A stretch of DNA of 64,000 nucleotides. It comes from Bin103 sp002238925. GTDB taxonomy: Bacteria > Spirochaetota > Spirochaetia > SZUA-6 > Bin103. The DNA lies in the NCBI GenBank assembly GCA_965208065.1, contig OZ242313.1, positions 3,844,001 to 3,908,000 on the forward strand, in the 5' to 3' direction. This document shows, piece after piece, positions 16,508-25,151 of this stretch. Numbering within the stretch: the first letter of the stretch is position 1; each line of letters starts with the position of its first letter. The translations under genes were made by a program, and so were the position numbers. The notes below the pieces were generated by a model that was not told the DNA's origin, did no database searches, and worked only from the letters and a program-made list of their open reading frames with translations.

Positions 16508-18037
16508 TCAGAACGGCGACCTGCCGCCACCCGTGGCCGCCGCCGCGCGAACCAGTTGGCGGCGGCGCTGGCTGGCGCGCACTTCGCGGTCGATGCGGCG
16601 CCAGTCCCAGCGGCGCAACAGGGCATCGGTCATGTCCTCCTGCACACCCGCCACGGCGGGGTCGCCCGCCAGGTTGGTGAACTCGCCGGGATCCTTCTCC
16701 AGGTCGTACAGTTCCGGTTCCAGGTCCTCGGCGCCGGACAGGCACAGCTTCCAGCGCCCGCGCCGCAGCATGGCGCGCGCCCGGTCGGTGCCGTGCGCCG
16801 TGTGTTCGGCGTACGCCTCGTCGCGCCACTCGGGGTCGGGGCCGGCCAGCAGACCTGCCAAGCTGCGGCCGTCCATCGGCACCGCCGGCGTCGCCCCGCC
16901 CGCGGCCCCCACGATAGTGGCTGCCACGTCCACCAGGGATACACACTCACTCACCCGGCGCCCGGCCGCCGCGCGGCCCGGCCAGCGGATCTGCAGCGGG
17001 ACGCGCGCGGACTGCTCGTAGAAGCTCATCTTGCGCCACAGGCCGTGCTCGCCGAGCATCTCGCCGTGGTCGCTGGTGTGGATCACCACGGTGTCATCGG
17101 CCAGGCCGCACTCGTCGAGCGCGTCCAGGAGTTGGCGCAGCTTGTCGTCGGCGTAGCTCACCAGACCGTAGTAGGCCGCCCGCGCCCGGCGCACCTCCGC
17201 GTCGCTGTGGCCCGAGAAACCGAACGCCCGGCGCAACCGCTGCGCCGCCGGCGGCAGTGCGTCCAGGTGCCCGGCCGGAAGGTCCGGCAGGTCGGCGTGG
17301 TGCGGGAAGTACTGCGAAAAGAACGGCTCCGGCACGACAAACGGGAAGTGCGGCGCAATCAGGCCCACGCACAGGGCGAACGGGCGCCCGGTCCGCCCAT
17401 GAGCGCGGCTGCGCAGATACGCCACGGCCGCCGCGGTCGCGTCGTCGTCGGCATCGATCTCGGGGGTGCGTCCCGGTCCGGTGGGCGGGCTGTCAAAGTC
17501 CTCACCGCCGCCCGCCGCTTCCGCCTCTACCCCGTCCGGGCCGGGCGGCACGCGCGAGTCGGTGCGCACGACGCCGGGCCACGGCTCGGATGCCTCCGAA
17601 ATACCGTCGTCCCAAGGGAATATCGGGTGTTGCAGCTCAATGTGCAGGTCGCGCGCCAACTGCTCCTGGAAGCCGTGCAACGGATCCTCCCCGATCAGGT
17701 GCATCTTGCCCGACAGGGCGGTGTCGTATCCCTGCGCGCGCAGCAGGTGCGGCCAGGTCACCGCATCCGCCGGCAGCGGGGTGGCGTTGTCCCAGCCGCG
17801 GCAGCGGTGGGTGTACTGACCGGTCATGAACGAGAGGCGCGACGGTACGCACAGCGGGTTGTTGCAGTAGGCGGCGTCGAAAGTCACGCCCTCGGCCGCC
17901 AGCCGGTCCATTGCCGGCGTGGCAATGAACGGGTGGCCGTACGTGCCGCTGAACTGCGCGCCGTGCTCGTCGGTGAGCAGCAACAGAATGTTGGGGCGCC
18001 GCCCGCTTGCAGCGGCAGCGGGACGCAGGCCGCTCAC
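16508..18037 (-). CDS. Sulfatase family protein
   Basis: A 509-residue sulfatase with the canonical formylglycine motif C63-V-P-S-R, the metal motif RRPNILLLLTDEHG, SGKMHLIGEDPLHGF, and VVIHTSDHGEMLGEHG. GTG 18037 overlaps the TGA of the transaldolase-like gene upstream; an earlier ATG would sit well inside that gene and lacks support. There is no signal peptide. It is last in the minus-strand operon dioxygenase - iolD - transaldolase-like - sulfatase, which suggests that the cell takes up a sulfated compound and removes the sulfate inside. Confidence 0.88.
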   Translation of the reverse strand: MSGLRPAAAASGRRPNILLLLTDEHGAQFSGTYGHPFIATPAMDRLAAEGVTFDAAYCNNPLCVPSRLSFMTGQYTHRCRGWDNATPLPADAVTWPHLLRAQGYDTALSGKMHLIGEDPLHGFQEQLARDLHIELQHPIFPWDDGISEASEPWPGVVRTDSRVPPGPDGVEAEAAGGGEDFDSPPTGPGRTPEIDADDDATAAAVAYLRSRAHGRTGRPFALCVGLIAPHFPFVVPEPFFSQYFPHHADLPDLPAGHLDALPPAAQRLRRAFGFSGHSDAEVRRARAAYYGLVSYADDKLRQLLDALDECGLADDTVVIHTSDHGEMLGEHGLWRKMSFYEQSARVPLQIRWPGRAAAGRRVSECVSLVDVAATIVGAAGGATPAVPMDGRSLAGLLAGPDPEWRDEAYAEHTAHGTDRARAMLRRGRWKLCLSGAEDLEPELYDLEKDPGEFTNLAGDPAVAGVQEDMTDALLRRWDWRRIDREVRASQRRRQLVRAAAATGGGRSPF

Positions 18038-18756
18038 CCTTGCCGCACCACTCCCTCGAGCAGGCCGGCTTCCTGCATCTGGCGCCATTCGCCGGCAAAG
18101 GTTTCGTTCCAGGTGGCAGTAAGCGGGTGCTCCAGCATGTCCCGGAAAATCGGCCAGAACACGATGATGCTATCGGCGCCGGCGGCCAGCGCCGCGGTGG
18201 CCGTCTCCACCGAGCGTACCAGTGCCGCGGTCACGAACGGGCGCTGCCGCCACGGGGCGAACATGGCGGCACAGTCGCGCACCAGCTTGCCCGGATCGCC
18301 GCCCATCTCGCGGATCGGCTCGCAGAACGGCAGCACGTGGGTGGCGCCCGCCCGAGCGGCTGCCGCGGCCTGGCCAAGCGAAAACACGGTGGTGCAGAAG
18401 GTGGTTACCCCCTCGTCCGCCAACGGCCCGAACGCACCGAGGCCCTGCGCCGTGCACGGAATCTTGATCGCGATCTGCGGCGACAGGGCGGTGAACACGC
18501 GGCTCACCTCCAGCAGTTCCTCGGTAGTGTGCCCCTCCACCTCGATCACCACCAGCTTGTCGGTAATGTCCAGGTAGCGGCGCGTCACCTCCAGCAGGCC
18601 GCCGTACTTGGCCGCCAGCTCGCGCTGCACGACCGTGTTGGTCACGATCCCCGCCGCGCCGCGGGCCAGCCACTCGCCAAGATCCGCGGGATCGCCCGCC
18701 AGCCAGACACCCGGTCCGGGGCGGCTGCCGAGCACGTCACTTACCGTCAAACTCAT
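18034..18756 (-). CDS. Transaldolase / fructose-6-phosphate aldolase-like protein
   Basis: A 240-residue TIM-barrel protein of the small transaldolase family (FSA-like enzymes have about 215-220 residues). GAAGIVTNTVV aligns with the GITTNPT loop, and SPQIAIKIPCTAQG carries the Schiff-base lysine in the KIP motif. VTAALVRSVETATAALAAGADSIIVFWPIF covers the phosphate-end strands. It could cleave or form an aldol in the catabolic route encoded by this operon, between iolD and the sulfatase. The altered TNT loop means the natural substrate may not be fructose 6-phosphate. Confidence 0.78.
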   Translation of the reverse strand: MSLTVSDVLGSRPGPGVWLAGDPADLGEWLARGAAGIVTNTVVQRELAAKYGGLLEVTRRYLDITDKLVVIEVEGHTTEELLEVSRVFTALSPQIAIKIPCTAQGLGAFGPLADEGVTTFCTTVFSLGQAAAAARAGATHVLPFCEPIREMGGDPGKLVRDCAAMFAPWRQRPFVTAALVRSVETATAALAAGADSIIVFWPIFRDMLEHPLTATWNETFAGEWRQMQEAGLLEGVVRQG

Positions 18757-18779
18757 CGTGTTGCTCCTTCACTCCGGAA

Positions 18780-20693
18780 TCAGTAATGGAACCGCTGCAG
18801 CTCGGCGCGGTCGCGCTCGTACTCGGAACGCAGCGTCTGCGTCACCTCGCTGCGGCTCACCTCGGCCGGCGCCACGTCCCACCAGGTATCGGCCCCCGGC
18901 ACGTAGCGGTGCTTCTCCACCTCGCACACGATCACGCAGGAGCGCGTCTCGGCGCGGGCCCCGCGCAGCGCGGCGCGGACTTCGTCCTGCGTGGCTGCGT
19001 TCCAGGCGCGCGCTCCCATGCCGCGCGCGATCGCGGCGATGTCCACCGGCAGATACTCTCCTTCCAGGCGCGGTCCGCCGTCGTCGCCGGTGCTGCCATC
19101 CGCCTCGCCGCCGCGGGCGCGCAACTCGTTGCCAAACGCGTGCCCGGTGCGCCACATCTGCAGGCGCCGGATCACCTGGAAGCCGTGGTTGTCGATCACC
19201 ACCACGGTCACCTTCAGCTGCTCCTGCAAAGCGGTGATCAGCTCCATCGGATTGAGCAGAAAGGTGCCGTCGCCGATGTACACGAACACCTCGCCCGGAC
19301 TGCCGGGACCGCCGGCCGCCATGCGCACGCCGACCCCGGCGGGCAACTCGTAGCCCATGCAGGAGAAGCCGAACTCGATGTGGCAGCGGCTGCCGTTGCC
19401 GCCATCCCACAGCTTGAGGATGTTGCCGGGCGGCGCCCCGGCCGCCGCGACCACGGTGTCGTGGCCCTGCGACTCCTCGTTGAGCACCTCGATCACCTGC
19501 CCCTCGCTCATCACCTCGCCGGGATGGTCGCCGTAGGCGTCGGTACGCACGATCTTGTCCCAGTCCTGCTGCGCCTCGGCGACCCGTTCGCCGTAACCAG
19601 GAAACGCCACCCCGGCGCCCTGCCCGGCAGTGAGCAGCGCCTCCAGGGCGAGCCGGGCGTCCGCAACCACCGGCAGCGCGCCCTGCTTGAAGGCATCCAG
19701 CGCGCACACATTGATTGCGATGAAGCGCACGTCCGGGTCGTGGAACAGGCTCTGCGACGCGGTGGCGAAGTCGCTCATGCGGGTGCCGACCGCGATCACC
19801 AAGTCCGCCTCCTCCGCAATGCGCGCCGCCGCGCTGGTGCCCTCCACGCCGTGGCCGCCGAGCGACCACTCCGGGGCGCCGCGCAGCGCGCCCTTGCCGG
19901 CGTGCGTCTCGCTCACCGGAATGCCAAACCGGGTGGCCACCGCGCGCAGCGCATTCCACGCCGCCGAGTAATGCACGCCGCCGCCGGCGATGATCACCGG
20001 CCGCCGGGCTGCCTTGAGCAACGCGACCGCTTCGGCGATGCGCTCCGCGACCGGCGGGCGGCGTTCGATGCGCCAGGTGCGCTCGGCGAAAAACTGGCTT
20101 GGGTAGTCCCAGGCGTGCGCCTGCACGTCCTGCGGCAGCGACAGCGTTACCGCGCCGGTTTCGGCCGGGTCGGTGAGCACCCGCATCGCCTGCGGCAGCG
20201 CGGTAAGGAGCTGTTCCGGCCGGGTGATGCGGTCGAAAAACCGGCTCACCGGGCGGAAGCAGTCGTTCACGCTCACGTCCGCCGCCGACGGGTGCTCCAG
20301 TTGCTGCAGCACCGGCCCCTGGTGGCGGGTGGCGTAGTAGTCGGAGGCCAGCAGCAGCACCGGCATCCGGTTGATGGTGGCGGTGGCTGCCCCAGTCACC
20401 ATGTTGGTGGCGCCGGGCCCGATCGAGCTGGTGCAGGCCAGCGTCTGGGTGCGCAGCGTGGCGCGCGCGAAGCCCGCCGCGGTGTGCACCATCGACTGCT
20501 CGTTGCGCGTCTGGTGGTAGGGCAGATCCGCCCCGCCCTGCTCCAGGGCCTGCCCCAGCCCGCACACGTTGCCATGCCCGAAGATGCCGAAGATCGCCGG
20601 TATCAGCCGCCGCCGCTCGCCGTCAAACTCGCTGTACTGAACCGCCAGATACTTAACAAGAGCCTGCCCCATGGTCAGGCGTTCGGTGCTCAT
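18780..20693 (-). CDS. iolD: 3D-(3,5/4)-trihydroxycyclohexane-1,2-dione hydrolase
   Basis: A 637-residue ThDP-dependent enzyme, the same length as I recall for Bacillus IolD. The N-terminal pyrimidine-binding domain has FGIFGHGNVCGLGQALEQ and YHQTRNEQSMVHTAAGFARA with the catalytic Glu. The C-terminal pyrophosphate domain has YIGDGTFLLNPMELITALQ (GDG...N motif). FGHGNVCGLG and HQTRNEQ are diagnostic for IolD against acetolactate synthases. It opens the ring of the diketone formed from myo-inositol. No other iol genes are beside it apart from the dehydrogenase-like gene at 15272. It is co-directional with the dioxygenase upstream and the transaldolase-like gene downstream. Confidence 0.88.
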   Translation of the reverse strand: MSTERLTMGQALVKYLAVQYSEFDGERRRLIPAIFGIFGHGNVCGLGQALEQGGADLPYHQTRNEQSMVHTAAGFARATLRTQTLACTSSIGPGATNMVTGAATATINRMPVLLLASDYYATRHQGPVLQQLEHPSAADVSVNDCFRPVSRFFDRITRPEQLLTALPQAMRVLTDPAETGAVTLSLPQDVQAHAWDYPSQFFAERTWRIERRPPVAERIAEAVALLKAARRPVIIAGGGVHYSAAWNALRAVATRFGIPVSETHAGKGALRGAPEWSLGGHGVEGTSAAARIAEEADLVIAVGTRMSDFATASQSLFHDPDVRFIAINVCALDAFKQGALPVVADARLALEALLTAGQGAGVAFPGYGERVAEAQQDWDKIVRTDAYGDHPGEVMSEGQVIEVLNEESQGHDTVVAAAGAPPGNILKLWDGGNGSRCHIEFGFSCMGYELPAGVGVRMAAGGPGSPGEVFVYIGDGTFLLNPMELITALQEQLKVTVVVIDNHGFQVIRRLQMWRTGHAFGNELRARGGEADGSTGDDGGPRLEGEYLPVDIAAIARGMGARAWNAATQDEVRAALRGARAETRSCVIVCEVEKHRYVPGADTWWDVAPAEVSRSEVTQTLRSEYERDRAELQRFHY

Positions 20694-20762
20694 GGCGCTA
20701 CCTTACGGTCCTGCCGCGCGCAGCGTCAAACATTGGGGCTATGCCGCTATGCCCGGAGAGGT

Positions 20763-21548
20763 CTAACCGCGCCCGGAGCGTGCGTGCTTTTTGACCTGGT
20801 ACTTCCAGGGTACCGGGTCGCGGCGGCGGTGGGCGAAGGCGGCGCTGGTTGCCGGAGCGTTGTGGTAGTGCTGGGCGATGGCGATGCGCCGCTCGACGCC
20901 GCGGTTGGCGAAGGCGCCGTGCACGACGTTCTTGTGATGGAAGCTGACGTCGCCCGGCTCCAGCTCCAGCGGGATCAACTCGTGCTCGGGGACGCCGCCG
21001 GTGATGGTCTTGAACATGCTCACGCCGCCTGTCCAGTGGTGGTCGTGGATGCGGTGGCGGTGGCTGCCCGGAAGCAGCCACATGGTGCCGCCGTGGGCAG
21101 TGGTGCGGCGCAGCGGCATCCACGCGGTCACCGCCGTGAAACCGGCGCGCTGCAGCTGCCAGTAGTGGTCGTCCTGGTGCCAGGGAGTGGCGTTGGCGGC
21201 GGCCGGTCCCTTGATCAGGGCCTGCTGCTGGAACACGGTGGCACACTCCGCCTCCATCAGTGCGGCGGCGGCGCCCCGCACGCGCGGGTTGCCGGCCAGC
21301 GCGGCCAGCACGGGGTCGTTGACCGGAAACCTGGTGGCCATGACCTGCAGGATGAAGCGGCCCGGGTCGTCGGGGGTCTCCCAGGACGCCGGCCCGCACA
21401 CGAAACCGGCGCTCGGGTAGCGTCCGTCCAGCATGCCGTCGAGGCGCTCCACCAGCCGCTCCACGTCGCCGCGCGGCAACAGCCGGCGAATCGTCACGTG
21501 GCCGTGCTCCCGGTAGTACGCGATGACCGCCGCGCTCACAAACGCCAA
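20763..21548 (-). CDS. Phytanoyl-CoA dioxygenase family protein
   Basis: A 261-residue Fe(II)/2-oxoglutarate oxygenase with a complete active site: WHQDDHYW gives the HxD ligands, WLLPGSHRHRIHDH follows, and KNVVHGAFANRGVERRIAIA gives the distal His and the 2-oxoglutarate Arg. The start is decided by an AAGGAGG Shine-Dalgarno (21555-21561) exactly six bases before TTG 21548; a GTG three codons in is too far away. The ribosome-binding site begins only three bases after the tRNA-Val gene. It is first in the iolD operon, so it probably hydroxylates an organic intermediate or a hydrophobic precursor of that pathway. Confidence 0.85.
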   Translation of the reverse strand: MAFVSAAVIAYYREHGHVTIRRLLPRGDVERLVERLDGMLDGRYPSAGFVCGPASWETPDDPGRFILQVMATRFPVNDPVLAALAGNPRVRGAAAALMEAECATVFQQQALIKGPAAANATPWHQDDHYWQLQRAGFTAVTAWMPLRRTTAHGGTMWLLPGSHRHRIHDHHWTGGVSMFKTITGGVPEHELIPLELEPGDVSFHHKNVVHGAFANRGVERRIAIAQHYHNAPATSAAFAHRRRDPVPWKYQVKKHARSGRG

Positions 21549-21564
21549 TCGGAGCCTCCTTGGA

Positions 21565-21637
21565 TGGGCGATGACGGGCTCGAACCGCCGACCGCCTGGG
21601 TGTAAACCAGGTGCTCTACCATCTGAGCTAACCGCCC
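21565..21637 (-). tRNA. tRNA-Val (anticodon TAC)
   Basis: A 73-base cloverleaf. The acceptor GGGCGGT pairs with ATCGCCC (one G-U), the D arm is GCTC...GAGC, and the anticodon stem CCTGG/CCAGG holds the loop TTTACAC with TAC at 34-36. The T arm has loop TTCGAGC, and the discriminator is A. The bases after it are TCC, so CCA is added after transcription. It reads GUA and probably other valine codons. A dioxygenase gene follows immediately on the same strand. Confidence 0.95.
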
Positions 21638-21781
21638 GCGGGCACATTCGCAGCGCCCGCAGCAAGCTATCCATCCCGCGCGCGTCATGTCAAACAGGCG
21701 GAGGTGACACACCCTGTCTTGTATTTTGCCGTTCCGGATGAACCTGCGCACCGCCGGTGCCGAGCATAAGGGTAGACGTCC

Positions 21782-22957
21782 ATGGGCTCCCTCTTCACGC
21801 GGCTGTTCGATACGCCGCTCAGTCTGGTCGCATTCGACGCGGTCATCACGCCGCTCGCACTGCTGGTGCGGCTGATCCTGCCGCTCGGCGCCGCCTTCCT
21901 GCTGTATCGGCTGCTGCTGACCCTGTTGCGGCGCAAGATCGGGCGCCTGCGCGCCCAGTTCGACACCGCCCAGCGGCTGTACCGCTACGTGCGCACGATC
22001 CTGCGCTTTGTCCTCGTGTCGCTCGCCGTGCTGCTCGTGTACGGCCTGTTCGGCTCCGATGCCAGCCGCGGCGCGGTGGTCCTGTGGAACATCCTGTCGA
22101 CGCCGATCATCGAGACCGCCGGCAGCTCGATCTCGCTGGTCACGGTGATCTTCGCCATCCCGATCGGCTACGTGGCGGTATGGACGGCGCGCACCGGTTC
22201 CGGCTTCCTGAAGACGCGCGCCCTCTCGCGCCTGCCGCTGACCGACGCCACGCGATTCTCGATTGGCGGCATCACCCACTACCTGATCCTGAGTGTCACC
22301 CTGGTGATCGGGCTCTCCTTTCTGGGCGTCAACCTGTCCACCTTCTCGGTGTTGATCGGCACCCTCGGCATCGGCATCGGCTTCGGCCTGCAGAACGTGG
22401 TGGCGAGTTTCGTGTCGGGCCTGGTGATCATCTTCGAACGTCCCATCAAGGAGGGCGACCGGGTCGTGGTGGAGGGCACCGAGGGCGACGTGGCGCATAT
22501 CCGGCTGCGCTCCACCATCATCACCACCCTGACCGACGAGACGATCATCGTGCCCAACCACCAGCTCATCGGCAACAAGATCTACAACAACTCGCACGAG
22601 GTGCGGCGCATCACGGTGATCAACCAGGTGAGCGTGGCGTACGGCACCGATCTCGACTACGCGGCCGAGGTGCTCAAGGGAGTCGCCCTCGCCAGCCCGT
22701 TCGCCCGCGCGTCCGCCGAGCCGGACGTACGGGTGCGCGAGTTCGGCGACTCCGGCATCCTGATGGAGTTGTGGACCGGCATCGAAGACGCCGGCACCAA
22801 GTGGCCGGCGCACTCCTGGGCCAACTTCGAAATCGCCCGTGCGTTCCGCCGCTCCGGCATTACCATTCCCTTTCCGCAACGCGACCTGCACGTCAAGGAG
22901 CTGCCTGCCGGCGCTGCCGGCGTGGATCTGAAGCCGGTCCCCGCCGCTTCCGAATAG
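21782..22957 (+). CDS. MscS-family mechanosensitive ion channel
   Basis: A 391-residue membrane protein. Three to four N-terminal helices lead to the pore-lining TM3-like LIGTLGIGIGFGLQNVVASFVSG near residues 195-217, rich in Gly and Ala, followed by the beta-domain motif FERPIKEGDRVVVEGTEGDV and IIVPNHQLIGNKIYNNS. The C-terminal alpha/beta domain completes the MscS fold. The protein would open under membrane tension to release solutes at hypo-osmotic shock. ATG 21782 is nine bases after AAGGG. It stands alone between the divergent tRNA and the ammonium transporter. Confidence 0.9.
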   Translation: MGSLFTRLFDTPLSLVAFDAVITPLALLVRLILPLGAAFLLYRLLLTLLRRKIGRLRAQFDTAQRLYRYVRTILRFVLVSLAVLLVYGLFGSDASRGAVVLWNILSTPIIETAGSSISLVTVIFAIPIGYVAVWTARTGSGFLKTRALSRLPLTDATRFSIGGITHYLILSVTLVIGLSFLGVNLSTFSVLIGTLGIGIGFGLQNVVASFVSGLVIIFERPIKEGDRVVVEGTEGDVAHIRLRSTIITTLTDETIIVPNHQLIGNKIYNNSHEVRRITVINQVSVAYGTDLDYAAEVLKGVALASPFARASAEPDVRVREFGDSGILMELWTGIEDAGTKWPAHSWANFEIARAFRRSGITIPFPQRDLHVKELPAGAAGVDLKPVPAASE

Positions 22958-23008
22958 CCCGCCGGCAGCATTTGTGCAATCGGTCGCCTATCTTTATATT
23001 GCCCGGCA

Positions 23009-24379
23009 ATGGATAAGCTGAAGGTTCGCCGGAAGGCTCGTATCGGCGCCCGGGTGGGCGTGATTGGTATCGTGCTGGGGGCGCTGGCCGGCACGCCGGT
23101 GTATGCGCAGGATGCGTCGGTAGCTACGCAGATCGCCGACATCATCGTGGGAATCGACACGGTTTGGGTGCTGCTGGCGGCCTTTCTCGTGTTCTTGATG
23201 CAAGCCGGCTTCGGCATGCTGGAGGCGGGCCTGATCCGCGCCAAGAACACCGCCAACATCCTGATGAAGAACCTGATGGACTTCTGCATGGCGTCGCTCG
23301 GCTTCTTCATCTTCGGCTACGCCATCATGTTCGGCTCCGGCAACCCGCTGTTCGGCACCAGCGGCTGGTTCCTGATCGGCGCCGAGTCCGCCGCCGGCGT
23401 GCCGCTGTACGCGTTCTGGCTGTTCCAGGCGGTGTTCGTGGGCGCCGCCGCCACCATCGTGGCCGGCGGCATGGCCGAGCGCATGAAGTTCCCGGCCTAC
23501 GTCATCTATTCGTTCCTGATCTCGGCGTTCGTGTACCCGATCGTCGGCCACTGGATCTGGGGCGGCGGCTGGCTGGCCAGCCTCGGCTTCGCCGACTTCG
23601 CCGGCTCCACGGTCGTGCACGCGGTGGGCGGCTGGGCCGCATTCATCGGCACCCGCGCGCTCGGGCCGCGCATCGGCAAATTCGGCCCCGACGGCAAGCC
23701 CAACGCGATCGCCGCGCACTCGCTGCCGCTGGCGTCGCTGGGCATGTTCCTGCTGTGGTTCGGCTGGTTCGGCTTCAACCCCGGCTCCACCCTCGGCGTC
23801 GGCGACGGCTCGCTGATCGCGCGCGTCGCCATCAACACCAACCTGGCCGCCGCCGCCGGCGCTATCGCCGCCACCGCGACGGTCTGGATGGTGGTCGGCA
23901 AGCCCGACCTCACCATGGGCATGAACGGCGCGCTCGCCGGCCTGGTGGCGATCACCGCGCCGTGCGCGTTCGTGGAGCCCGGGCACGCCATCATCATTGG
24001 CCTGATCGGCGGCGTGATCGTGGTATTCGGTGTGCTGTTCCTGGACCGGCGCCGCGTCGACGACCCGGTCGGGGCGATCGCCGTGCACGGCATGAACGGC
24101 ATCTGGGGCACCGTCGCGGTAGGCATCTTCGGGCAGGCCGCCCTCGGCGTGGCCAACGACGGCCTGTGGTTCGGCGGCGGCTTTACCCAGTTGGGCATTC
24201 AGCTCCTCGGCACGGTCACCGTGAGCTTGTTCATCATCGTGGTGATGGGGCTGATCTTCAAACTGATCGACGCCGTGGTCGGGCTGCGCGTGCCGCGCAA
24301 CGAAGAGCTCAAGGGCCTCGACGTGGCCGAGCACGGCACCGAGGCGTACGGCGGCTTCCAGGTGTTCACTACCGAGTAA
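23009..24379 (+). CDS. amt: Ammonium transporter
   Basis: A 456-residue Amt/MEP/Rh channel. A signal-like N-terminus (VIGIVLGALAGTPVYAQ) is followed by eleven predicted membrane segments. Conserved signatures are FLMQAGFGMLEAGLIRAKN, WIWGGGWLA, FAGSTVVHAVGGWAA (first pore His), FGWFGFNPGS, and VHGMNGIWGTVAVGIFG (second pore His). No GlnK gene follows. The few bases before ATG 23009 carry no Shine-Dalgarno, and TATATT lies only nine bases upstream, so a very short leader is possible. Confidence 0.93.
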   Translation: MDKLKVRRKARIGARVGVIGIVLGALAGTPVYAQDASVATQIADIIVGIDTVWVLLAAFLVFLMQAGFGMLEAGLIRAKNTANILMKNLMDFCMASLGFFIFGYAIMFGSGNPLFGTSGWFLIGAESAAGVPLYAFWLFQAVFVGAAATIVAGGMAERMKFPAYVIYSFLISAFVYPIVGHWIWGGGWLASLGFADFAGSTVVHAVGGWAAFIGTRALGPRIGKFGPDGKPNAIAAHSLPLASLGMFLLWFGWFGFNPGSTLGVGDGSLIARVAINTNLAAAAGAIAATATVWMVVGKPDLTMGMNGALAGLVAITAPCAFVEPGHAIIIGLIGGVIVVFGVLFLDRRRVDDPVGAIAVHGMNGIWGTVAVGIFGQAALGVANDGLWFGGGFTQLGIQLLGTVTVSLFIIVVMGLIFKLIDAVVGLRVPRNEELKGLDVAEHGTEAYGGFQVFTTE

Positions 24380-24420
24380 ACTCGGCTACCGAGTAAACTC
24401 GGCTACCGAGTAAACCTCGG
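24371..24420. repeat. Tandem palindromic repeat at the end of amt
   Basis: Two full copies and one partial copy of a 17-base unit, ACCGAGTAAACTCGGCT, start at 24371, 24388 and 24405. Each holds the palindrome CCGAGTAAACTCGG. The first copy supplies the last codons and TAA stop of amt, and each later copy repeats that stop. It may act as an end-of-transcript hairpin. Confidence 0.85.
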
Positions 24421-24421
24421 C

Positions 24422-24457
24422 GGCTGCCGCGACCCGTCCGCACGGGTGCCGCGGCGG
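24422..24457. terminator. GC-rich hairpin between convergent amt and phoU
   Basis: ACCCGT (24432-24437) pairs with ACGGGT (24442-24447) around a four-base loop. After a two-base bulge, GTGCCG-like pairing continues outward with CGCGGC-type bases. It lacks a T-run on either strand but sits between two convergent genes, so it may stop transcription from both sides. Confidence 0.4.
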
Positions 24458-24464
24458 CCGTCGG

Positions 24465-25145
24465 CTACGCGCGATTCAGATCGACGTGCTTGCCGGTGGT
24501 CACGAAGATCACCGCCTCACAGATGTTGGTGGAGTGGTCGCCGACACGCTCCAGTTGCTTGGCCACGAACAGCAGCGACGACGCCTGCGCGATGTTGCCG
24601 GCGTCCTCCATCATGAACGCCAGCAGGTCACGGAATATGCTCGCGTAGACCTCGTCCACCTTGTGGTCGCGTGCGCTCACCTGTTCGGCCATCGCCGCGT
24701 CCTGCGACACGAAGGCCTGCAGCGAGTCGCCGACCATGGCGCACACGTCGTCCGCCATCCGCATGATAGCGGACGCTCCGCGCGAGAACTGCTCCGGGGC
24801 CAGGCGCTGGGCCACGCTCGCCACGTGCACGGCCAAATCGCCGATGCGCTCGAGCTGCCCGATCACGTTGAGGGTGCCGACGATCTGGCGCAGGTCGGTG
24901 GCCACCGGCTGCTCGGTCGCCAGCAGGCGCAGGCATGAGTCGTCGATGTCGTGATGCATCCGGTTGACCTCGGCCTCCTCGCGCAACACCACCAGGGCGG
25001 CGTTCACGTCATGCTCGCCGAGCGCATTCACGGAGCCGCGGATGGAGCGTTCCACCTGCTTCCCCATGACCAACAACGCCGCCCTGAGCTGCTCCATGGA
25101 GAGATCGAACTGGCCGCGCAGCGGGGAAGACTCGCCGTTAACCAC
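24465..25145 (-). CDS. phoU: Phosphate transport regulator
   Basis: A 226-residue all-helical protein, close to the usual 220-240. Two PhoU repeats are visible: HHDIDDSCLRLLATEQPVATDLRQIVGTLNVIGQLERIGDLAVHVA and DHKVDEVYASIFRDLL to QLERVGDHSTNICEA. Each holds the ExxxD-type metal-binding motif (ERIGD, ERVGD). It acts on the Pst transporter and the phosphate-sensing kinase. Last gene of pstC-pstA-pstB-phoU; GTG 25145 begins six bases after the pstB stop. Confidence 0.93.
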   Translation of the reverse strand: MVNGESSPLRGQFDLSMEQLRAALLVMGKQVERSIRGSVNALGEHDVNAALVVLREEAEVNRMHHDIDDSCLRLLATEQPVATDLRQIVGTLNVIGQLERIGDLAVHVASVAQRLAPEQFSRGASAIMRMADDVCAMVGDSLQAFVSQDAAMAEQVSARDHKVDEVYASIFRDLLAFMMEDAGNIAQASSLLFVAKQLERVGDHSTNICEAVIFVTTGKHVDLNRA

Positions 25146-25151
25146 GCACCG

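Noticed and set aside
16508..18088. ATG at 18088 as start of the second sulfatase
   Set aside because: It would overlap the transaldolase-like gene by 55 bases and adds residues unlike the family; GTG 18037 fits the usual coupling overlap.
24371..24420. CRISPR-like repeat
   Set aside because: The units are contiguous with no spacers, and no cas genes are present anywhere in the window.
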